The notes under the pieces are model-generated. The model worked only from the letters and a program-made list of their open reading frames with translations. It was not told where the DNA came from and did no database searches. This document shows, in pieces, positions 60,371 to 64,000 of a stretch of DNA of 64,000 nucleotides (positions are counted from its first letter, which is position 1; every line of letters starts with the position of its first letter). The DNA is from Pseudomonas sp. Irchel s3f7 (GTDB lineage: Bacteria; Pseudomonadota; Gammaproteobacteria; Pseudomonadales; Pseudomonadaceae), in NCBI RefSeq assembly GCF_900187615.1, contig NZ_FYDO01000026.1, positions 1 to 64,000 of the forward strand. The letters run 5' to 3'. Made by a program: the position numbers and the translations under genes.

Positions 60371-61897
60371 TTAGCCAGCCGCACCGATACCGGTGTTGGT
60401 ACGAACCCTGCCTTCAAGCCTGCGCTTCAACCCTCGCGACTCAATCAACAGTTTCGAGCCCTTGGCCGAATTCGCCCGTCCCCATTCCTCCAGCAATTCC
60501 AGACACGAATGATCGATGTAGCTCAGGTTATTGAGCGGCACATGCACCGTCGTACCCGCAGGAATGCTGCCCAGCACCTGGGTCAGCGCCGGCACTTTGA
60601 GGAAGGTCGCCGCGCCCACCAGACGCAATTCCATTTCCCCCTCCTGTGGCAGGTCGATCAGGCTGATTTTCAAGCGTGAGGCTTTCAACGCCAGCTTCAC
60701 CAACGTCAAGCCAAAGCCGATCAACACACCCGTCAGCAGATCCGTGAACACGATGGCGAGGGCGGTGGCCGCATAGGTGAACATCGGCGCTCGACCATAG
60801 CGGCCCAAACCGCGAAAGACCTTGAGGTCCACCAGTTTGAAACCGGTGTACACCAACACGCCCGCCAGGCTCGCCACCGGAATGCTCTGCAGCACGCTGG
60901 ACAGCAACAGCACGAACGCCAGCAACCACAGCCCGTGGAATATGGTCGAGAAGCGGGTCGTGGCGCCGGCCTGCACGTTGGCCGAACTGCGCACAATAAC
61001 GCCCGTCATCGGCAATGCACCGAGCAAGCCGCACAACATGTTGCCGATACCTTGCGCCGACAGTTCCCGGTCGAAGTCCGAGCGCTGCCCGCTGTGCATG
61101 CGATCAACCGCCGCGGCCGAAAGCAGCGTCTCGGCGCTGGCGATGAAGGCCACGGCAAACGCGGCAATCAGCAAGGTCGGATCAGCCAGGTTGAGCAAAT
61201 CCGCCGGTTTCAGCCAGTCGATGGCCTCCGTCAGGTTGGCCGGCACTTCAACCCGTTTGACCTGCAATGCCAACACCAGGCTGGCAAGTGTTGCCAGACC
61301 GACGCCCAGCAGCGCGCCGGGGATGAAGCGCAGGGATTGTGGGCGGAATTTTTCCCACAGCCACATGACGACAATCGTCGACAACCCGAGCAAACCGGCT
61401 TGCCATCCCAGCGTCGGCAACGCCTGAGCCAGCGCAGCCGGGAAACCGGCCAGGTTATCCAGACCCGAGGGTTTAGGCACGGCATCCAGCATCACATGCA
61501 CCTGGGACAGAACAATCAGCACGCCGATCCCGGCCAACATGCCGTACACCACCGCAGGTGCTGTCACGCGAAACCAGCAACCCAGTTTCAAACGACCGGC
61601 CACCAGTTGCAGAAAACCCGCGAGCAACAGAATCGGCCCGAGCATGGCGATGCCGTGCTCGCGCACCAGTTCGAACACCAGAACCGCCAGGCCCGCCGCC
61701 GGGCCGCTGACTTGCAGCGGCGAACCGGCCAGCCAACCGACCACCAGGCCACCGATGATGCCCGTTATCAGACCTTTGGCCGGTGGCAGTCCCGAGGCAA
61801 TCGCGATGCCCATGCACAAGGGCAGGGCGACCAGAAACACAACCACCGAAGCCAGCAGCTCCCGTGGCAGAACAGTTTTGAGTTGAGCTGCACGCAT
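60371..61897 (-). CDS. SulP family anion transporter with STAS domain
   Basis: 508 residues. SulP core of about 12-14 membrane helices ('ALPLCMGIAIASGLPPAKGLITGIIGG', broken across helix 1, and GNMLCGLLGALPMTGVIVRS) and a C-terminal STAS domain (about 420-490, with NLSYIDHSCLELLEEW). Annotated as sulfate permease by homology, but it is adjacent to a beta-carbonic anhydrase, an arrangement that favours bicarbonate. Start 61897 follows GGGAG; an ATG 10 codons upstream is less likely. Confidence 0.85.
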   Translation of the reverse strand: MRAAQLKTVLPRELLASVVVFLVALPLCMGIAIASGLPPAKGLITGIIGGLVVGWLAGSPLQVSGPAAGLAVLVFELVREHGIAMLGPILLLAGFLQLVAGRLKLGCWFRVTAPAVVYGMLAGIGVLIVLSQVHVMLDAVPKPSGLDNLAGFPAALAQALPTLGWQAGLLGLSTIVVMWLWEKFRPQSLRFIPGALLGVGLATLASLVLALQVKRVEVPANLTEAIDWLKPADLLNLADPTLLIAAFAVAFIASAETLLSAAAVDRMHSGQRSDFDRELSAQGIGNMLCGLLGALPMTGVIVRSSANVQAGATTRFSTIFHGLWLLAFVLLLSSVLQSIPVASLAGVLVYTGFKLVDLKVFRGLGRYGRAPMFTYAATALAIVFTDLLTGVLIGFGLTLVKLALKASRLKISLIDLPQEGEMELRLVGAATFLKVPALTQVLGSIPAGTTVHVPLNNLSYIDHSCLELLEEWGRANSAKGSKLLIESRGLKRRLEGRVRTNTGIGAAG

Positions 61898-61987
61898 GGT
61901 GAGTCTCCCGAAGTTTTCTTCAGGCATGGCAAAGCCGGGCTGCCTGATCGGCAGCCTCGGCTAAACCACACAAGGATTTAGGAGTAT

Positions 61988-62719
61988 TTAGAAGCGCGCT
62001 TTGGGCGTCGCCACGGGAATCGGCAGGCTGCCATTGAGCGGCAGGAAACAACCTTTATCAGCGTCGTAGGCTTTGATTTCGCTGGTTTCGATGTTGTAGA
62101 CCCAGCCGTGGATAAACAACTGACCGTTGGCCATGCGCGAGGCCACCGACGGGTGGGTGCGCAAATGCTGCAACTGGGCGATGACATTCTCTTCGGTGAG
62201 GATGTGCATGCTTTCGCTTTCGTTGGCGCAATTGCAGTTGTCCTGGACCATGGTCTTCGCCACTTCGGCATGCCGCAGCCAGGCTTTGACCGTGGGCATT
62301 TTTTCCAGGCTCTGGGGGTTCAGCACCGCACGCATCGCACCGCAATCAGAATGCCCGCAGATGATGATGTGATGCACACCGAGGGCCAGCACCGCGTACT
62401 CGATGGCGGTGGAAACACCACCGTTCATTTGCCCGTAGGGCGGCACAACGTTGCCGACGTTGCGGGTCACGAACAAATCGCCGGGAGCGCTTTGGGTGAT
62501 CAGTTCCGGAACGATGCGCGAGTCGGCGCAAGCGATGAACATCGCGCGCGGCCGTTGGGCCGTGGCGAGTTTTTTGAAGAGTTCTTCCTGCTGCGGAAAG
62601 ATCTCATGATGAAAATGCAAAAAGCCTTCAACGATATGCTGCAGCGCTGCATCGGCGGTTTCCGCCTCGGGTTCGGCGGAAGCCGACGCAGCCAACGGCT
62701 GTTTATCCTTGTCACTCAT
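61988..62719 (-). CDS. Beta-carbonic anhydrase
   Basis: 243 residues. Zinc ligands Cys64 (with Asp66 and Arg68 in CADSRIVPE), His123 and Cys126 (CGHSDCGAM): a type I/II beta-CA with all ligands present. Interconverts CO2 and bicarbonate, supplying bicarbonate for carboxylases in air-grown cells. Corresponds in context to PA0102 (psCA1) of P. aeruginosa. An Ala/Glu-rich N-terminal tail (about 10-25) is poorly conserved. The SulP gene follows 90 bp downstream. Confidence 0.94.
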   Translation of the reverse strand: MSDKDKQPLAASASAEPEAETADAALQHIVEGFLHFHHEIFPQQEELFKKLATAQRPRAMFIACADSRIVPELITQSAPGDLFVTRNVGNVVPPYGQMNGGVSTAIEYAVLALGVHHIIICGHSDCGAMRAVLNPQSLEKMPTVKAWLRHAEVAKTMVQDNCNCANESESMHILTEENVIAQLQHLRTHPSVASRMANGQLFIHGWVYNIETSEIKAYDADKGCFLPLNGSLPIPVATPKARF

Positions 62720-62875
62720 GATTCATCCTCTTTGGCGGAGTCAGGGAATCTTCCCGTGTTGTCCGGTATGAAGCCAGTGCCTGTGTAAAAAACATCCAGG
62801 CCGAGCATCTCGACCCATCAGTCACTCGATGAACAAGGTAGCGGCCGAATCTTAATTCAAACTGAAGAAACCGCT

Positions 62876-62893
62876 CTGGAATGCGTGTTCCAG
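62876..62893. promoter_or_regulatory. Palindrome upstream of the carbonic anhydrase gene
   Basis: CTGGAA-TGCGTG-TTCCAG, a perfect 6-6-6 inverted repeat about 160 bp upstream of the carbonic anhydrase start and 70 bp downstream of the radical SAM stop on the same strand. Operator or transcript hairpin; no U-tract. Confidence 0.3.
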
Positions 62894-62962
62894 ATCACAA
62901 AAAACGTGACCAGCCTAATGGCAAAGTGAAATCCACCGTACTCAACCATAGGCCAATTGTCC

Positions 62963-64000
62963 TCAAATCAACGACATCTGGCGACCCGGCGGACAAAAGG
63001 CATCACAGTCCAGATTAAAGCCTTCCCGGTGATTGAGTCCCAGACGCCTGATCGCTTTGCTAAAACGTTGCGCCAACAGGTCGGCAAAAGGACCTTCACC
63101 ACGCATTCGCGCACCAAAGCGACTGTCGTAGAGTTCGCCGCCCCGGCTCTGGCGAATCAGGCTCAACACGTGCGCGGCCCGTTGCGGGTAGTGGGCAGCC
63201 AGCCACTCTTCAAACAACGGCGCCACTTCCAGCGGCAGGCGCAACATCATATACGCAGCGCTTTGCGCCCCGGCCGCCTGAGCCTCGGTGAGCAGGCTTT
63301 CGAGTTCGCTGTCGTTGATCATCGGAATCATCGGGGAACACAACACGCCGACCGGAATGCCCGCGTCGCGCATCACCCGGATCGCGCGAAGCCTGGCCTT
63401 GGGCGCCGCCGCGCGGGGTTCAAGGATGCGCTTGAGTTCGTCGTCCAGGCTGGTCAGGCTGATCATCACCGCCACCAGCCTGTGCCGGGCCAGCTCGGTC
63501 AGCAGGTCGAGGTCGCGCAGAATCAGCGAGCCCTTGGTGACGATGGTCACCGGATGCCGGTAGCGCAGCAGCACTTCGAGGGTTTGTCGGGTGATCTTGT
63601 ATTCGCGCTCGATCGGCTGGTATGGATCGGTGTTGGAACCCAGATTGATCGGCGCGCATTGATAGCCGCGTTTGGACAGCTGTTGCTCCAGCACATCGAC
63701 GGCATTGGTCTTGGCGATCAGTTTTGTTTCGAAATCCAGCCCCGGCGACATGTCCCAGTAAGCGTGGCTCGGCCTCGCGTAACAATAAATGCAGCCGTGT
63801 TCGCAACCGCGATAGGGGTTGATTGAACGATCAAAGGGCAAGTCCGGCGAAGTGTTGCGGGTGATGATGGATTTCGCCGTCTCAATGCTCACCTCGGTAC
63901 CCTGCGTGGTGGGCACCTCTTGATACCAGCCGTCGTCCTCAGCCACTGATCGGCTGGGGGCGAAGCGATTATGGGGATTGGTCGCGGTGCCGCGGCCACG
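62963..64000 (-). CDS. PA0069 family radical SAM protein, 5' end cut by the window
   Basis: 345 visible residues. Radical SAM cluster motif CEHGCIYCYARPSHAYW (CxxxCxxC). SPL-like subgroup shown by LGSNTDPYQPIEREYKITR and TKGSLILRDLDLL. A GTG at 63946 looks like a start, but the frame stays open to the window edge and encodes RGRGTATNPHNRFAPSRS, the conserved N-terminal 'GRG...NP.NRF' segment of this family, so the real start is outside. Substrate unknown. Confidence 0.9.
   Translation of the reverse strand, partial: RGRGTATNPHNRFAPSRSVAEDDGWYQEVPTTQGTEVSIETAKSIITRNTSPDLPFDRSINPYRGCEHGCIYCYARPSHAYWDMSPGLDFETKLIAKTNAVDVLEQQLSKRGYQCAPINLGSNTDPYQPIEREYKITRQTLEVLLRYRHPVTIVTKGSLILRDLDLLTELARHRLVAVMISLTSLDDELKRILEPRAAAPKARLRAIRVMRDAGIPVGVLCSPMIPMINDSELESLLTEAQAAGAQSAAYMMLRLPLEVAPLFEEWLAAHYPQRAAHVLSLIRQSRGGELYDSRFGARMRGEGPFADLLAQRFSKAIRRLGLNHREGFNLDCDAFCPPGRQMSLI

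Overview
The window is a stretch of a Pseudomonas chromosome, most likely from the P. fluorescens group. The evidence is gene content and order: gcdG-gcdH/gcdR, pntAA-pntAB-pntB, trpBA/trpI, gltP, algB-kinB, ampDh2, dgcH, dsbA, cc4, engB/ersA/polA, thrB, znuA/zur-znuCB, metNIQ, the caa3 cytochrome oxidase genes with their assembly factors, and a SulP transporter beside a beta-carbonic anhydrase. Eight Pseudomonas-type REP elements also lie between genes. Most blocks match segments that lie on either side of the replication origin in P. aeruginosa PAO1, joined here in a different order. I saw no phage, transposase, CRISPR array or tRNA gene.

Layout. 1-420 is the promoter and leader region of an rRNA operon reading leftwards out of the window: three tandem sigma70 promoters, each with a 16-bp spacer, and a boxA; the 16S gene itself lies just beyond position 1. 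505-3977 is glutarate/glutaryl-CoA catabolism. 4413-7332 is the proton-translocating transhydrogenase and 7547-9040 a CoA-transferase. 9360-12945 is a little-characterised block: a DUF1127 gene, three tandem small secreted DUF2388 proteins, and a large exported protein combining an HExxH zinc-protease-like half with an Lnb/DUF4105-type half. 13046-16084 is trpBA with its activator trpI. 16081-21280 holds small stress, periplasmic and lipoprotein genes (DUF883, dodecin, two DUF1161 paralogues, an LLM monooxygenase, OsmC, two paralogous lipoproteins, a lipoprotein aminopeptidase). 21262-24013 is an SpmA/SpmB-like membrane protein and the glutamate symporter.

24014-37429 is centred on envelope stress and c-di-GMP: DUF1328 protein, AlgB/KinB, a CSS-EAL phosphodiesterase, AmpDh2, DgcH, a nuclease/phosphatase-fold protein, DsbA, two cytochromes c, EngB, and a 132-nt sRNA matching ErsA in position, length, terminator and AlgU-type promoter. 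37430-45571 covers polA, thrB and zinc uptake under Zur. 45668-50529 is the large catalase KatE, then the D-methionine/methionine ABC importer. 50671-59232 is cytochrome c oxidase: structural genes coxB-coxA-ctaG-coxC in one leftward unit and surf1-ctaA-ctaB-sco in a second, with a small DUF2909 gene on the opposite strand between them. 59602-64000 holds a conserved hypothetical, the SulP/carbonic anhydrase pair, and a radical SAM gene cut by the window end.

Most of the window is conserved core genome. The best candidates for undescribed biology are the DUF2388 triplet with the HExxH/Lnb-like protein, together with a shared ACTGTAC-type operator cluster upstream of it and of the DUF1127 gene. 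Secondary leads are an unassigned plus-strand terminator upstream of gltP, a decayed secreted-protein gene beside the DUF1328 gene, and the antisense DUF2909 gene inside the oxidase locus.
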